Origin: CAVPDA01 sp963702495
Lineage (GTDB): Bacteria > Pseudomonadota > Gammaproteobacteria > Burkholderiales > Rhodocyclaceae
Assembly: GCA_963702495.1 (NCBI GenBank)
Contig: CAVPDA010000018.1
Coordinates: 310,001 to 374,000 of the forward strand
DNA length: 64,000 bases
Direction: 5' to 3'
A model generated the notes under the pieces. It saw only the letters and a program-made list of their open reading frames with translations, was not told the DNA's origin and did not search any database. Of this stretch, positions 15,696 to 25,977 are shown piece by piece (the stretch's first letter is position 1; every line of letters begins with the position of its first letter). The position numbers were made by a program, and so were the translations under genes.

Positions 15696-16562
15696 CTACA
15701 CGGCCGCCGCGCCGCCGACGATCTCCGAAATCTCCTTCGTGATCGCCGCCTGGCGGGTCTTGTTGTAGATCATCTGCAGCTCGTCGATGACACTGCCGGC
15801 ATTGTCGGAGGCGGATTTCATCGCCACCATGCGCGCGCTCTGCTCGGACGCCATGTTCTCCGCCACCGCCTGATAGATCAGCGCCTCGACGTAGCGCACC
15901 AGCAGCTCGTCGAGGACCTGTTTGGCGTCGGGTTCGTAGATGTAGTCCCAGGCGTGCTTGGCGGTACCGAGGTCCTCAGACTTCAGCGGCAGCAGCTGCT
16001 CGATCACCGCCTCCTGCTTCATGGTATTGACGAAGCGCGTGTAGCCGAGCAGTACCTCGTCGAGTTCACCGCTGCCGTAGGCATCCAGCATCACCTTCAC
16101 CGGGCCGATGAGGCGGTCCAGGTGGGGCGTGTCGCCGAGTCCGATGACATGCGAGGCGACCTTGGCGCCCATGCGCTGCATGAAGCCGAGGCCCCTGCTG
16201 CCGATGCAGGTGACGCGAATTTCGTCGGCGCCGCCGGCCTGCAGCTCCTTCATCCGGTGCAGGACCATGCGCAGGATGTTGGTGTTCAGCCCGCCGCACA
16301 GCCCCTTGTCGGAGGTGACGAGAACGATGCCGACGCGCTTCACCGGATCGCGCCGCACCAGGTAGGGATGGTGGTACTCGGTGTTGGCGTGGGCCAGGTT
16401 GGCGATGATCGTGCGCACCCGCTCGCCGTAGGGGCGGGCGGAGCGCATGCGCTCTTGCGCCCGGCGCATCTTGGAGGCCGCGACCATCTCCATGGCCTTG
16501 GTGATCTTCTGCGTGCTCTTGACGCTTTTGATCTTGTTCCGGATTTCCTTGCCGCCCGCCAT
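15696..16562 (-). CDS. atpG: ATP synthase gamma subunit AtpG
   Basis: This 288-aa central stalk subunit rotates within the alpha3-beta3 hexamer. The N-terminal helix IRNKIKSVKSTQKITKAMEM and the C-terminal helix (NAGSVIDELQMIYNKTRQAA, then ITKEISEIVGGA) form the conserved coiled-coil pair. The length is typical. It starts 15 bases downstream of the atpA stop. Confidence 0.97.
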   Translation of the reverse strand: MAGGKEIRNKIKSVKSTQKITKAMEMVAASKMRRAQERMRSARPYGERVRTIIANLAHANTEYHHPYLVRRDPVKRVGIVLVTSDKGLCGGLNTNILRMVLHRMKELQAGGADEIRVTCIGSRGLGFMQRMGAKVASHVIGLGDTPHLDRLIGPVKVMLDAYGSGELDEVLLGYTRFVNTMKQEAVIEQLLPLKSEDLGTAKHAWDYIYEPDAKQVLDELLVRYVEALIYQAVAENMASEQSARMVAMKSASDNAGSVIDELQMIYNKTRQAAITKEISEIVGGAAAV

Positions 16563-16577
16563 GGCGTCGTCCCCCGC

Positions 16578-18116
<1,539 letters not shown>

Positions 18117-18166
18117 GTCTTTCTCCTTGCGCCGTACCGTTGCAGTCGCGCGAGCGACTCACGAAG

Positions 18167-18204
18167 CTCCCCTCTCCTCGCGGGAGAGGGGCTGGGGGTG
18201 AGGG
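18167..18204. repeat. Dispersed GC-rich palindromic repeat between atpH and atpA
   Basis: The segment has CTCCCCTCTCCT and CGGGAGAGGGG arms forming a stem, followed by CTGGGGGTGAGGG. I recognise this sequence type as a widespread intergenic repeat in GC-rich beta- and gammaproteobacteria. It lies in the 116-base atpH-atpA gap. It could be a REP/MITE-type insertion that affects transcript stability inside the operon (inference). Confidence 0.6.
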
Positions 18205-18232
18205 AAGCCTGTCTGTGCATCGCGCCCATCGC

Positions 18233-18766
18233 CTAGCTCTTGAGCGCGACGGACATGGCCGCGAGCCTGGCACGGATGGACCCGTCTATCACCTGGTCGC
18301 CGACCACCACCTTCACGCCGCCGATCAGATCCGGGTCGATGGCGACGGTGGCCTGGATACGCCGGCCGAACTTACGCTCGAGGTCAGCCACGAGGCCGGA
18401 CTTCTGCGCCTCGTCGACGGGGAATGCCGAGTAGATCTGGGCGTCGAGCACGCCTTCGCGCTCGTGCTTCAGTTCCTCGAACTGATCACGCATCTGCGGC
18501 AGCAGGGCGAGGCGGCCGTTCTCGACCAGCAGTTCGACGAGATTGCGTCCTTCCTCGTTCACACCCTTGGCCGCGGACAGGAAAAGATCCGCGAGCTGCC
18601 GGCGGGTGAGCTTGGGATTGCCGATGCAGTCCTGCATGTCGGGATTCGCGGCCACCTGCGCCATGGTGTCCAGCATGCCGGACCAGGCGCCGAGGGCGCC
18701 CTTCTGGTCGGCCAGACGAAAGATCGCTTCGGCGTAGGGGCGGGCGATGGTTAGGGTTTCGGCCAT
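18233..18766 (-). CDS. atpH: ATP synthase delta subunit AtpH
   Basis: This 177-aa subunit joins the peripheral stalk to the top of F1. The N-terminal helical domain begins TIARPYAEAIFRLA, a family hallmark. The C-terminal part (VATVAIDPDLIGGVKVVVGD, GSIRARLAAM) is the conserved stalk-contact region. It starts 15 bases after the atpF stop. Confidence 0.96.
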   Translation of the reverse strand: MAETLTIARPYAEAIFRLADQKGALGAWSGMLDTMAQVAANPDMQDCIGNPKLTRRQLADLFLSAAKGVNEEGRNLVELLVENGRLALLPQMRDQFEELKHEREGVLDAQIYSAFPVDEAQKSGLVADLERKFGRRIQATVAIDPDLIGGVKVVVGDQVIDGSIRARLAAMSVALKS

Positions 18767-18781
18767 GGCTGGAATCCGCGC

Positions 18782-19252
18782 TTACAGTTCCTGGCGCAAC
18801 TGGCCCAGCAGTTCGCCGTGGGATTTGGCATCGACCTCGCGGCGCAGGATCTTGGTCGCACCGGCCACGGCGAGTTCCGCCACCCGTTCCCGCAGGTGCT
18901 CCTTGGCGCGCATGACTTCCTGATCGATGTCGGCCTTGGCGCCGGCGACGATGCGAGCCGCCTCGCCCTTGGCCGTTTCCTTGGCTTCCTCGACGATCTG
19001 CTGGGCGCGCTTCTCGGCCTGGTTGACGATCTCGTTCGACCTTTCCTTGGCCTCGCGGATCACGTCGGCCGAGCGTTTCGCCGCCAGTTCCTGGTCGAGC
19101 TTGCCGCGCTCGGCGGCCGCCAGCCCGTCGGCGATCTGCTTCTGGCGCGCCTGCATGGCCTTCTGCAGCGGCGGCCACACGTACTTCATCGTGATCCAGA
19201 TAAAGACCGCGAACCAGATGGCCTGACCGAACAACGTCGCGTTGATATTCAC
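18782..19252 (-). CDS. atpF: ATP synthase b subunit AtpF
   Basis: This 156-aa peripheral stalk subunit has one N-terminal membrane helix (INATLFGQAIWFAVFIWIT) followed by a long charged coiled coil (~30-150) that dimerises and contacts AtpH. The length is typical of bacterial b. The gap from atpE is 96 bases. Confidence 0.96.
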   Translation of the reverse strand: MNINATLFGQAIWFAVFIWITMKYVWPPLQKAMQARQKQIADGLAAAERGKLDQELAAKRSADVIREAKERSNEIVNQAEKRAQQIVEEAKETAKGEAARIVAGAKADIDQEVMRAKEHLRERVAELAVAGATKILRREVDAKSHGELLGQLRQEL

Positions 19253-19348
19253 GCTAACCTCCTAAGAAACTGCCGTCCCGAGCGGATTGCGCCGGCAGCG
19301 AAGCCGCGCAGCCGGAGAACCGGCAGAGATTCCAATCCAAGGCCGTGA

Positions 19349-19618
19349 TCAGCCCTTGATCATCGCGATGAAGGGATTCGCGAACAGGAGATAAAGCGCG
19401 ATACCGACGCCGATCATGGTCACGGCATCGAGCAGGCCGGCGACGATGAACATCTTGACCTGCAGGGTGGGGATCATTTCCGGCTGGCGTGCCGATCCTT
19501 CGAGGAAGCGGCCGCCGAGGATACCGAAGCCGATGGCGGTACCCAGCGCGCCGGCACCGATCAGGATGGCCACGGCGATCGAAACATTACCCAGGAGGTG
19601 GGACAGAGCAGCTTCCAT
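19349..19618 (-). CDS. atpE: ATP synthase c subunit AtpE
   Basis: This 89-aa c-ring subunit has two membrane helices, the first glycine-rich (LIGAGALGTAIGFGILGG). The polar loop includes ARQPE. The ion-binding carboxylate is the Asp in GLLDAVTMIGVG of helix 2. Its sequence context is the proton-type pattern, without the Gln/Ser ligands of sodium-coupled rings. Confidence 0.97.
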   Translation of the reverse strand: MEAALSHLLGNVSIAVAILIGAGALGTAIGFGILGGRFLEGSARQPEMIPTLQVKMFIVAGLLDAVTMIGVGIALYLLFANPFIAMIKG

Positions 19619-19656
19619 TTTTTCTCCTTAACGTGAGGACAGGTGATACGAGCGAA

Positions 19657-20460
19657 TCAGTGATGTTCCGATGCCATGCTCATGTAAACGACGGTGAGCA
19701 TCATGAACACGAAGGCCTGCAGGGTGATGATCAGGATGTGGAACAGGGCCCAGGGCAGGGCCAGCGGCAATTGCCAGACACCGAGCAGCGCGATCAGGAT
19801 GAACACCATCTCGCCGGCGTACATGTTGCCGAACAGACGCAGGGCCAGGGAGATCGGCTTGGCGATGTCTTCGATGATGCGGAACAGCAGGTTGACCGGC
19901 GCCAGCCAGGGCCCGAAGGGGACGGTGAAGATCTCCTTGAGCAAGCCGCCGACGCCTTTGAACTTGAGGTTATACCAGTACATCATGAAGAACACGCTGA
20001 TGGACATGGCGAAAGTCAGGTTGGGGTCGGTAGTGGGCACGACCTTGAGATAGACGTGGTGCGGGTCGGCACCGAAAACGCCGGAGCCGACGAGCTGGGC
20101 GATCTGGGGCAGGAAATCGACCGGGATCAGATCCATGGCGTTCATGATGAACACCCAGCAGAAGATGGTGATGGCGAGCGGCGTGACCAGCTCGCTCTTG
20201 GCGTGGAAAGTGTCCCGCACCTGGGAATCGATGATGCTCACCACCATCTCGAAGAAGTTTTGCCAGCCGCTCGGCACGCCGCTGGTGGCGCGCCTGGCGA
20301 CCGCCGCCATGCCGAGGAAGAAGATCAATCCCAGCAGGCCGGAAACGATCAGGGTATCGAGGTGCAGGGTCCAGAAACCGTGACCGACATGCAGGTTGGT
20401 CAGGTGATGAACGATATATTCGGAGGTGGTTTGCGCGCCGGAAGCCATTGCCCGTCCCAA
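19657..20460 (-). CDS. atpB: ATP synthase a subunit AtpB
   Basis: This 267-aa integral membrane stator subunit forms the proton half-channels with the c-ring. The essential arginine lies in ISLALRLFGNMYAGE near residue 200. Several hydrophobic helices are visible, including FFLGMAAVARRATSG and the C-terminal HILIITLQAFVFMMLTVVY. It starts 3 bases after the atpI stop. Confidence 0.97.
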   Translation of the reverse strand: MGRAMASGAQTTSEYIVHHLTNLHVGHGFWTLHLDTLIVSGLLGLIFFLGMAAVARRATSGVPSGWQNFFEMVVSIIDSQVRDTFHAKSELVTPLAITIFCWVFIMNAMDLIPVDFLPQIAQLVGSGVFGADPHHVYLKVVPTTDPNLTFAMSISVFFMMYWYNLKFKGVGGLLKEIFTVPFGPWLAPVNLLFRIIEDIAKPISLALRLFGNMYAGEMVFILIALLGVWQLPLALPWALFHILIITLQAFVFMMLTVVYMSMASEHH

Positions 20461-20463
20461 TAT

Positions 20464-20826
20464 CTAAGACATCACGAGGGCCACCCAATACACCGCGAGA
20501 GTGGCGAAATACGTCAAGAACAAATGCAGCGCAGCCACGTCCCTGAACAGCACGAAGATCAGGGCGAACATCAATGCCGTCACCGCGAACTTGTAGAACT
20601 CGGCCTTGTACTGCGCGCGCAGCAGACTCTGCGGATCGCCGCTGGCGGCGGCGCTCATCTTGCGCACGTAGATCCAGGCCGGAACGAATCCGATGGTGCC
20701 GCCCAGGAACGCGGACATCGCGACCGTAACCCCTTCCCGAGCCAGCAACAGAAGGGCGATCGCGACCGTCACCAGCACCTGCAGCCGGACGACGCGCCGG
20801 GCATTGCCGCGCATGCTTTCAGCCAT
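20464..20826 (-). CDS. atpI: ATP synthase assembly factor AtpI
   Basis: This 120-aa protein has four predicted membrane helices and is the first gene of the atp operon. AtpI assists c-ring assembly and is poorly conserved; LGGTIGFVPAWIYVRKM and LRAQYKAEFYKFAVTALMFA fit the betaproteobacterial type. The ATG at 20826 lies only ~8 bases from the predicted transcription start, so the second in-frame ATG (20814) is a reasonable alternative start. Confidence 0.88.
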   Translation of the reverse strand: MAESMRGNARRVVRLQVLVTVAIALLLLAREGVTVAMSAFLGGTIGFVPAWIYVRKMSAAASGDPQSLLRAQYKAEFYKFAVTALMFALIFVLFRDVAALHLFLTYFATLAVYWVALVMS

Positions 20827-20840
20827 CGGGAAACTTTATG

Positions 20841-20869
20841 AGTATATCTTTCGAATTATATGAGGTCAA
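20841..20869 (-). promoter_or_regulatory. Sigma-70 promoter of the atp operon
   Basis: On the minus strand TTGACC (20869-20864), a 17-base spacer and TATACT (20846-20841) form a near-consensus promoter. Transcription would begin near 20834, just upstream of atpI. The surrounding ~120 bases are strikingly AT-rich for this genome. Confidence 0.7.
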
Positions 20870-20912
20870 TAAAATGTTGCGGTGCAAAATCACATTCTGA
20901 GCGCGACTGCCG

Positions 20913-20949
20913 TTGACAAACGAAACGATATAACGAAATATATCGATAT
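20913..20949 (+). promoter_or_regulatory. Promoter and possible operator of the arsR-type gene
   Basis: TTGACA (20913-20918), a 17-base spacer and AAATAT (20936-20941) resemble a sigma-70 promoter reading rightward. The start point would fall at about 20948, the ATG itself, suggesting a leaderless message. The perfect palindrome ATATCGATAT (20940-20949), together with GATAT...ATATC at 20927-20944, overlaps the -10 region and is a plausible autoregulatory operator. Confidence 0.45.
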
Positions 20950-21259
20950 GTTTCGAGAGTATTCGCGCCGCATCCCCGACGAGTGGTCCCGCCTGGCCCG
21001 CGTCTTCGTCGCCCTTGGCGACGAACACCGCCAGCGCATCCTCCTCACCTTCGAGCCCGGCGAGCGGCTCAATGTCGGCCAGATCGCGGAAGTTTCGACC
21101 CTGTCGCGCTCCGCCGTTTCGCATCATCTCAAGGTATTGCGCGAAGCGGGGGTACTGCAGAGCCGCAAGCAGGGGAAAGAAGTGTATTTCTGGCTCGACA
21201 AGGCGTTCCTCGCTGAAACCTTGCAGAGCGTGCTCGATTATGTCCACACCCGCACCTGA
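20948..21259 (+). CDS. ArsR-family transcriptional regulator
   Basis: This 103-aa winged-helix protein has VALGDEHRQRILLTFEPGER and LSRSAVSHHLKVLREAGVLQ (recognition helix), then the wing RKQGKEVYFWLD. No CxC or other clear metal-binding cysteines are present, so the inducer is unknown. I prefer the ATG at 20948, which fits the predicted leaderless promoter; a GTG at 20882 would add 22 residues. Its stop lies 7 bases before the MFS-acyltransferase gene, so it probably regulates that gene and itself. Confidence 0.85.
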   Translation: MFREYSRRIPDEWSRLARVFVALGDEHRQRILLTFEPGERLNVGQIAEVSTLSRSAVSHHLKVLREAGVLQSRKQGKEVYFWLDKAFLAETLQSVLDYVHTRT

Positions 21260-21266
21260 GGTTCCC

Positions 21267-23144
21267 GTGAGCAATCAGTACGGCCTGATGGGGGAGAGGC
21301 GCTTCCTGCCGTTCTTCGTCACCCAGTTTCTGGGCGCGCTCAACGACAACGTCTTCAAGAATGCGCTGGTGATCCTGCTCACCTATCGTGCCGGCACCAT
21401 GACGAGCGCCGACCCCCAGCTTCTGGTGAACCTGAGCGCCGGCCTCTTCATCCTGCCGTTCTTCCTGTTCTCGGCCACCGCCGGCCAACTGGCCGACAAG
21501 TTCGAGAAGTCGCGTCTGATCCGCTTCGTCAAGCTGTTCGAGATCGGCATCATGCTGATCGCCGCCCTCGGTTTCGCCCGCGACAGCCTGCCGCTGCTGC
21601 TCGCCGCCCTGTTCCTGATGGGAACCCACTCGACCCTGTTCGGGCCGGTGAAATATGCCATCCTGCCCCAGCACCTGCGGCAGGAGGAACTGGTCGGCGG
21701 CAACGCCCTGGTGGAGGCCGGCACCTTCATCGCCATACTGCTCGGCACCCTCGCCGGCGGCCTGCTGGCCGGCAGCGGCGGCACCAGCCTGGTGTCCGCG
21801 GCCGTGATCGGCATCGCCATCCTGGGTTACTTCACCAGCCGCGCCGTTCCGGCCGCCGCCGCACCCGACCCCAATCTGCGCATCGACTGGAACCCGGTCG
21901 CCGAAACCTGGCGCAACCTCCAATTCACCCGCCGCAATCGCACCGTTTTCCTCTCGATCCTCGGCATCTCCTGGTTCTGGCTCTACGGCGCCGTCTTCCT
22001 GGCCCAGTTTCCGGTCTACGCCAAGGACGTGCTCGGCGGCGCCGAAGCGGTCGTCACCCTGCTGCTGGCGGTCTTCTCCATCGGCATCGGCGCCGGTTCC
22101 CTGCTGTGCGAGCGCCTGTCCGGGCACAAGGTGGAGATCGGGCTGGTGCCCTTCGGCTCCATCGGCCTCACGCTGTTCGCCGTCGACCTGGCCTTCGCCG
22201 GCCCCGCCGCCGCGCCCCATGGCCCGCCGCTGGGCGTCGCCGATTTCGTCGCCCAAGCCCATGCCTGGCGCCTGCTGTTCGACCTGCTGATGATCGGCGT
22301 CTTCGGCGGCTTCTTCATCGTGCCGCTCTACGCCTTGGTGCAGAGCCGCTCCGAAGCCCGGCACCGCTCCCGCATCATCGCCGGCAACAACATCCTCAAC
22401 GCCCTGTTCATGGTGATCGCCGCCGTCGCATCGATCGCGCTGCTGCGGGCCGGGCTGACGATCCCGCAGCTCTTTCTCGTGGTCGGGCTGTGCAACGCGG
22501 CGGTGGCGCTGTACATCTACCGGCTGGTTCCCGAATTCCTCATGCGCTTCATCGTCTGGCTGCTGATCCATTCCGTGTATCGCCTGGACAAGCAAGGCCT
22601 CGAACATATCCCGGAGGAGGGCGCGGCGGTGCTGGTGTGCAACCACGTCAGCTTCGTCAACGCGCTGGTGATCGCCGCCGCCTGCCGGCGGCCGATCCGC
22701 TTCGTCATGGACCACGCCATCTTCAAGCTGCCGATCCTCAGCTTCGTGTTCCGCGAAGGCGGTGCCATCCCCATCGCACCGGGCAGGGAAGACCCGCAGC
22801 TGCTGCGGCGCGCCTATGACGAGATCGCCCGCGCCCTGGCCGCGGGCGATCTCGTCGGCATCTTTCCCGAGGGCCGCATCACCGACGACGGCGAGCTGTC
22901 GCAATTCCGCAACGGCATCGGCAAGATCGTCGACCGCACCCCGGTTCCGGTAGTGCCGATGGCATTGCGCGGCCTGTGGGGCAGCTTCTTCTCGCGTATG
23001 GGCGGGGCGGCCATGACCAAGCCCTTCCGCCGCGGCCTGTTCAGCCGCATCGGGCTGGCGGTGGCGCCCGCCATGGCGCCGCAGCAGGCGACACCGCAAG
23101 CGCTGCAGCGCGCCGTGGCGGAGCTGCGCGGAGACTGGAAGTAG
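21267..23144 (+). CDS. MFS transporter-acyltransferase fusion (LplT/PlsC-like)
   Basis: This 625-aa fusion has residues 1-~415 as a major-facilitator transporter of the lysophospholipid-transporter type (GALNDNVFKNALVILLTYR at the start). Residues ~430-625 are a PlsC-type glycerolipid acyltransferase. Together the modules would flip and re-acylate lysophospholipids at the inner membrane, like LplT plus the acyltransferase part of Aas; the acyl-ACP synthetase domain is absent. The FPEGR motif is intact (IFPEGRIT), but the catalytic H-x4-D motif reads NHVSFVN, with Asn for Asp. The start is a GTG at 21267, just after arsR. Confidence 0.82.
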   Translation: MSNQYGLMGERRFLPFFVTQFLGALNDNVFKNALVILLTYRAGTMTSADPQLLVNLSAGLFILPFFLFSATAGQLADKFEKSRLIRFVKLFEIGIMLIAALGFARDSLPLLLAALFLMGTHSTLFGPVKYAILPQHLRQEELVGGNALVEAGTFIAILLGTLAGGLLAGSGGTSLVSAAVIGIAILGYFTSRAVPAAAAPDPNLRIDWNPVAETWRNLQFTRRNRTVFLSILGISWFWLYGAVFLAQFPVYAKDVLGGAEAVVTLLLAVFSIGIGAGSLLCERLSGHKVEIGLVPFGSIGLTLFAVDLAFAGPAAAPHGPPLGVADFVAQAHAWRLLFDLLMIGVFGGFFIVPLYALVQSRSEARHRSRIIAGNNILNALFMVIAAVASIALLRAGLTIPQLFLVVGLCNAAVALYIYRLVPEFLMRFIVWLLIHSVYRLDKQGLEHIPEEGAAVLVCNHVSFVNALVIAAACRRPIRFVMDHAIFKLPILSFVFREGGAIPIAPGREDPQLLRRAYDEIARALAAGDLVGIFPEGRITDDGELSQFRNGIGKIVDRTPVPVVPMALRGLWGSFFSRMGGAAMTKPFRRGLFSRIGLAVAPAMAPQQATPQALQRAVAELRGDWK

Positions 23145-23154
23145 GGGAGCGGCA

Positions 23155-25887
23155 ATGTGGCTTCTCGGCATGCTCGCCGGCCTGATCCTGGGCGTCCTGG
23201 GCGGCAGCTTCGAGCTCGCCCTCGGCGGAGCAGTGCTGGGAGCGGTGGCGGGCGCCTTCTTCCAGCGCAGCCGCGGCGCGGACCGGCCCGGCGGCGAGGA
23301 TCGCCTGCGCGCGCTGGAAGCCAAGCTCGACTGGCTCTACCGCCAACATCGGGAAATGCAGGCCCGCATCCAGGCGCTCGAAGGCACGGCCCTGCCTGCC
23401 GCAACTGCGCCGCCCGCCGCTCCCGATCAGGCCGAGGCTGGCACGCCCGCCGCCGATGCCGCCGCGAGGCCCGAGTCCGGGACGCCGACTGTGCCTCCGC
23501 ATCGCCTCGAGCCGCCGCCGGCCGAACCGGCCGAACCGGCCGCGAGTGCGGCCGAAGCGGCGGAGCCGAGCCTGTGGTCGCGGCTCGTCGCCGGCAATCT
23601 GCTGGCCAAGATCGGCGTCGTGCTCCTTTTCTTCGGCGTCGCCTCGGCCCTGAAACTGGCGGTCGAGCACGGCCTGTTCCCGGTTCAGGTTCGTCTGCTG
23701 ATGGCCAGCGTCACCGCCGCTGCCATGCTCGTCTTCGGCTGGACGCGGCGCGAAATGCCGGAACGGCGCGTCTTCGGTCTGTCGCTCCAGGGTGGCGGCT
23801 TCGCCTTGCTGTATCTGGTGGTGTTCTTCATGCTGGCGCGCTACCACATGATCGGCAACGGATTGGCCTTCGCCCTGTTCGCCGTCCTCGGTTTCGCCTG
23901 CGTGCTGCTGGCGGTGCGTCAGGACGGCGTGGCACTGGCGGTGCTGGGTATCGCCGGCGCCTTCCTGGCGCCGGTCCTCGCCGCCACCAGCAGCGGCAAT
24001 CACGTCGCCCTGTTCAGCTACTTCGCCCTGCTCAACGCCTTCATCATCGGCGTGGACTGGTTCAAGTCGTGGCGGCCCCTCAACCTCACCGGCTTCGTGT
24101 TCACCTTCGTCATCGGCATGAGCTGGGCGCTGGGCCGCTATCGTCCGGAGTTCTATGCCGAAACCCAGGCCTTCCTGATCCTGTTCTTCCTCATGTACTC
24201 GGCGACGCCGGTGCTGTCCGCCCGATTCCGTGCCCCCGGCTTTCGCGGCTGGAGCGACGGCCTGCTGGTGTTCGGCACCCCGCTCGTGGCCGCGGCGCTG
24301 CAGGTTCCGCTGGTGCGCGAATACGAATACGGCCTGGCCTGGAGCGCCTTCGCCGCCGGTCTCTACTATCTGTCGCTGTGGGGCCTGCTCCCCGGCGGGC
24401 GCGATGCGCAGACGCGCCTGATGGAGACGAGCCATCTGGGCATCGCGGCGGTGTTCCTCACCATCGCCGTGCCGCTGGCCTTCGGCGTGCAGGTAACGTC
24501 GGCCTTCTGGGCGGCGGAGGGCGTGGCCATGCTGTGGTTCGGCCTGCGCCAGAAGCGCCGGCCGGCCCAGGTCTTCGGCCTGCTGGTGCAACTGGCGGCG
24601 GGCATCTGGTTCGTACTCGGCATCGACGAGTTGCAGCGCGCGACGCCGCTGCTCAACGATGTGTTCGTCGGCGGCATGCTGATCGCCGGCGCGGGATTCA
24701 TCGGCGCCTGGCTGCTGCACGAAGAAGGTGAAGTCGCGCCGGCCGCGCTGGTCCCCGCGCCGGTGCTGCTGTGGTGGGGACTGGCGTGGTGGTTCGGCAC
24801 CGGCTTGAGCGAGATCGGGGAATTTGCCGGCCGCGCGACGCGGGTACCCTACTCGCTCTTCTTCGCCACGGCGTCGGCGGCGGCGCTGGAAGGCTACGGA
24901 CGTGGCAAGCGGTGGAGCGACCTGCGCTGGCCTGCCTTCCTCCTGCTGCCGTTCGCCATCGCCTGCGCGGTTCTGAGCACGCAAGCCCAGCGCCACGTGC
25001 TGGCGGGGTTCATGGTGATGGCCTTCCCGCTGGCCATGCTGGCGCACTACTGGATGCTCTCGCGCCAGGATGACGACGGCCTGGACCGCTTCGGCGCCTT
25101 GCGCCACCTCGTCGCGTTCTGGCTGCTGGCCGCGGTTGCCGCGCGCGAACTGGCCTGGATCGCCGGCGAGCTCGCCCCCGGCGCCAGGCTGTGGCCGCTG
25201 CTGGCCTGGGGCGCCGTCGCGGCAGCCACCCTGCACGCCGTCGTCCTCGGCGTGGGAAAGAACCTGTGGCCCTTCGCCGCCCGCCCCTCGGACTACCTCG
25301 AAGCCGGGGCGCTGCCCGTTGCCCTGGTACTCGCCGTCTGGTCGGCCTTCGCCAATCTGAGCCATTCCGGGGCAGGGTTCGCCCTGTCCTATGTGCCGCT
25401 GCTCAATCCTTTCGACCTCGTGCAACTGATCGCGCTCGCCAGCCTCGGCCATTGGGCGCGCGGCAGCGAGGCCGCCCCCGCGTCGCCGCTACGGCGCCTT
25501 TTCGATCCGATCGCATTCGGCCTCGGCTTCCTCTGGCTCAGCGCCATGGCGGCACGCATCACCCATCACTGGGGCGAGGTGCCTTTCCGCTACCATGACC
25601 TGTTCCATTCGGTGCTGCTGCAATCCCTGCTGTCCCTGCTGTGGACGGCGGTGGCGATCGGCCTCATGATCCTTGCCACGCGCAGGCTGCGGCGCGAGCT
25701 GTGGTACGGCGGTTTCGGCCTGCTCACCCTCGTCGGCGCCAAACTGCTCGTCATCGACCTGGCCAACTCGGGTACGCTCACCTGGACCGCTTCGCTCATC
25801 GGCGTCGCGCTGCTGGTGCTGGCCGCCGCCTATTTCGCCCCGGCGCCGCCCAAGGCCGGCGTCGAGGGCCCGGCGTCCCGTGTTTGA
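23155..25887 (+). CDS. DUF2339 large multipass membrane protein
   Basis: This 910-aa DUF2339 family protein begins with a Gly-rich membrane helix (GMLAGLILGVLGGSFELALG), then a coiled-coil stretch (RALEAKLDWLYRQHREMQAR) and an Ala/Pro-rich linker to ~140. Roughly 20 or more membrane helices follow to the C-terminus. NLLAKIGVVLLFFGVASALK near residue 150 is a family hallmark. The family has no established function. It starts 10 bases after the upstream acyltransferase fusion, so the two are probably co-transcribed, and a role in envelope lipid handling is an inference. Confidence 0.88.
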   Translation: MWLLGMLAGLILGVLGGSFELALGGAVLGAVAGAFFQRSRGADRPGGEDRLRALEAKLDWLYRQHREMQARIQALEGTALPAATAPPAAPDQAEAGTPAADAAARPESGTPTVPPHRLEPPPAEPAEPAASAAEAAEPSLWSRLVAGNLLAKIGVVLLFFGVASALKLAVEHGLFPVQVRLLMASVTAAAMLVFGWTRREMPERRVFGLSLQGGGFALLYLVVFFMLARYHMIGNGLAFALFAVLGFACVLLAVRQDGVALAVLGIAGAFLAPVLAATSSGNHVALFSYFALLNAFIIGVDWFKSWRPLNLTGFVFTFVIGMSWALGRYRPEFYAETQAFLILFFLMYSATPVLSARFRAPGFRGWSDGLLVFGTPLVAAALQVPLVREYEYGLAWSAFAAGLYYLSLWGLLPGGRDAQTRLMETSHLGIAAVFLTIAVPLAFGVQVTSAFWAAEGVAMLWFGLRQKRRPAQVFGLLVQLAAGIWFVLGIDELQRATPLLNDVFVGGMLIAGAGFIGAWLLHEEGEVAPAALVPAPVLLWWGLAWWFGTGLSEIGEFAGRATRVPYSLFFATASAAALEGYGRGKRWSDLRWPAFLLLPFAIACAVLSTQAQRHVLAGFMVMAFPLAMLAHYWMLSRQDDDGLDRFGALRHLVAFWLLAAVAARELAWIAGELAPGARLWPLLAWGAVAAATLHAVVLGVGKNLWPFAARPSDYLEAGALPVALVLAVWSAFANLSHSGAGFALSYVPLLNPFDLVQLIALASLGHWARGSEAAPASPLRRLFDPIAFGLGFLWLSAMAARITHHWGEVPFRYHDLFHSVLLQSLLSLLWTAVAIGLMILATRRLRRELWYGGFGLLTLVGAKLLVIDLANSGTLTWTASLIGVALLVLAAAYFAPAPPKAGVEGPASRV

Positions 25888-25930
25888 TCCGGTCGGTTTT
25901 CGCCGCAACGGCTTGCAGCAGGCGTCCCGC

Positions 25931-25944
25931 TTGATCGGGATCAA
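25931..25944 (+). promoter_or_regulatory. FNR/Anr-type binding site
   Basis: TTGAT-CGGG-ATCAA is a perfect match to the FNR-family consensus TTGAT-N4-ATCAA. A TAGAAT -10-like hexamer sits at 25965-25970, placing the site near -40 from the expected start, the class II activator position. It precedes the small exported protein at 25978. Confidence 0.75.
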
Positions 25945-25977
25945 ACGGCGGCGTGCAGTTGGGATAGAATGCGCGCT

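Noticed and set aside
20882..20947. Longer start (GTG) for the ArsR-type regulator
   Set aside because: The added 22 residues are not ArsR-like and would overlap the predicted promoter. The ATG at 20948 fits better.
23041..25452. 803-aa open frame opposite the DUF2339 gene
   Set aside because: It is Arg/Gln/His-rich with no recognisable motif and mirrors a well-supported gene. This is expected from high third-position GC.
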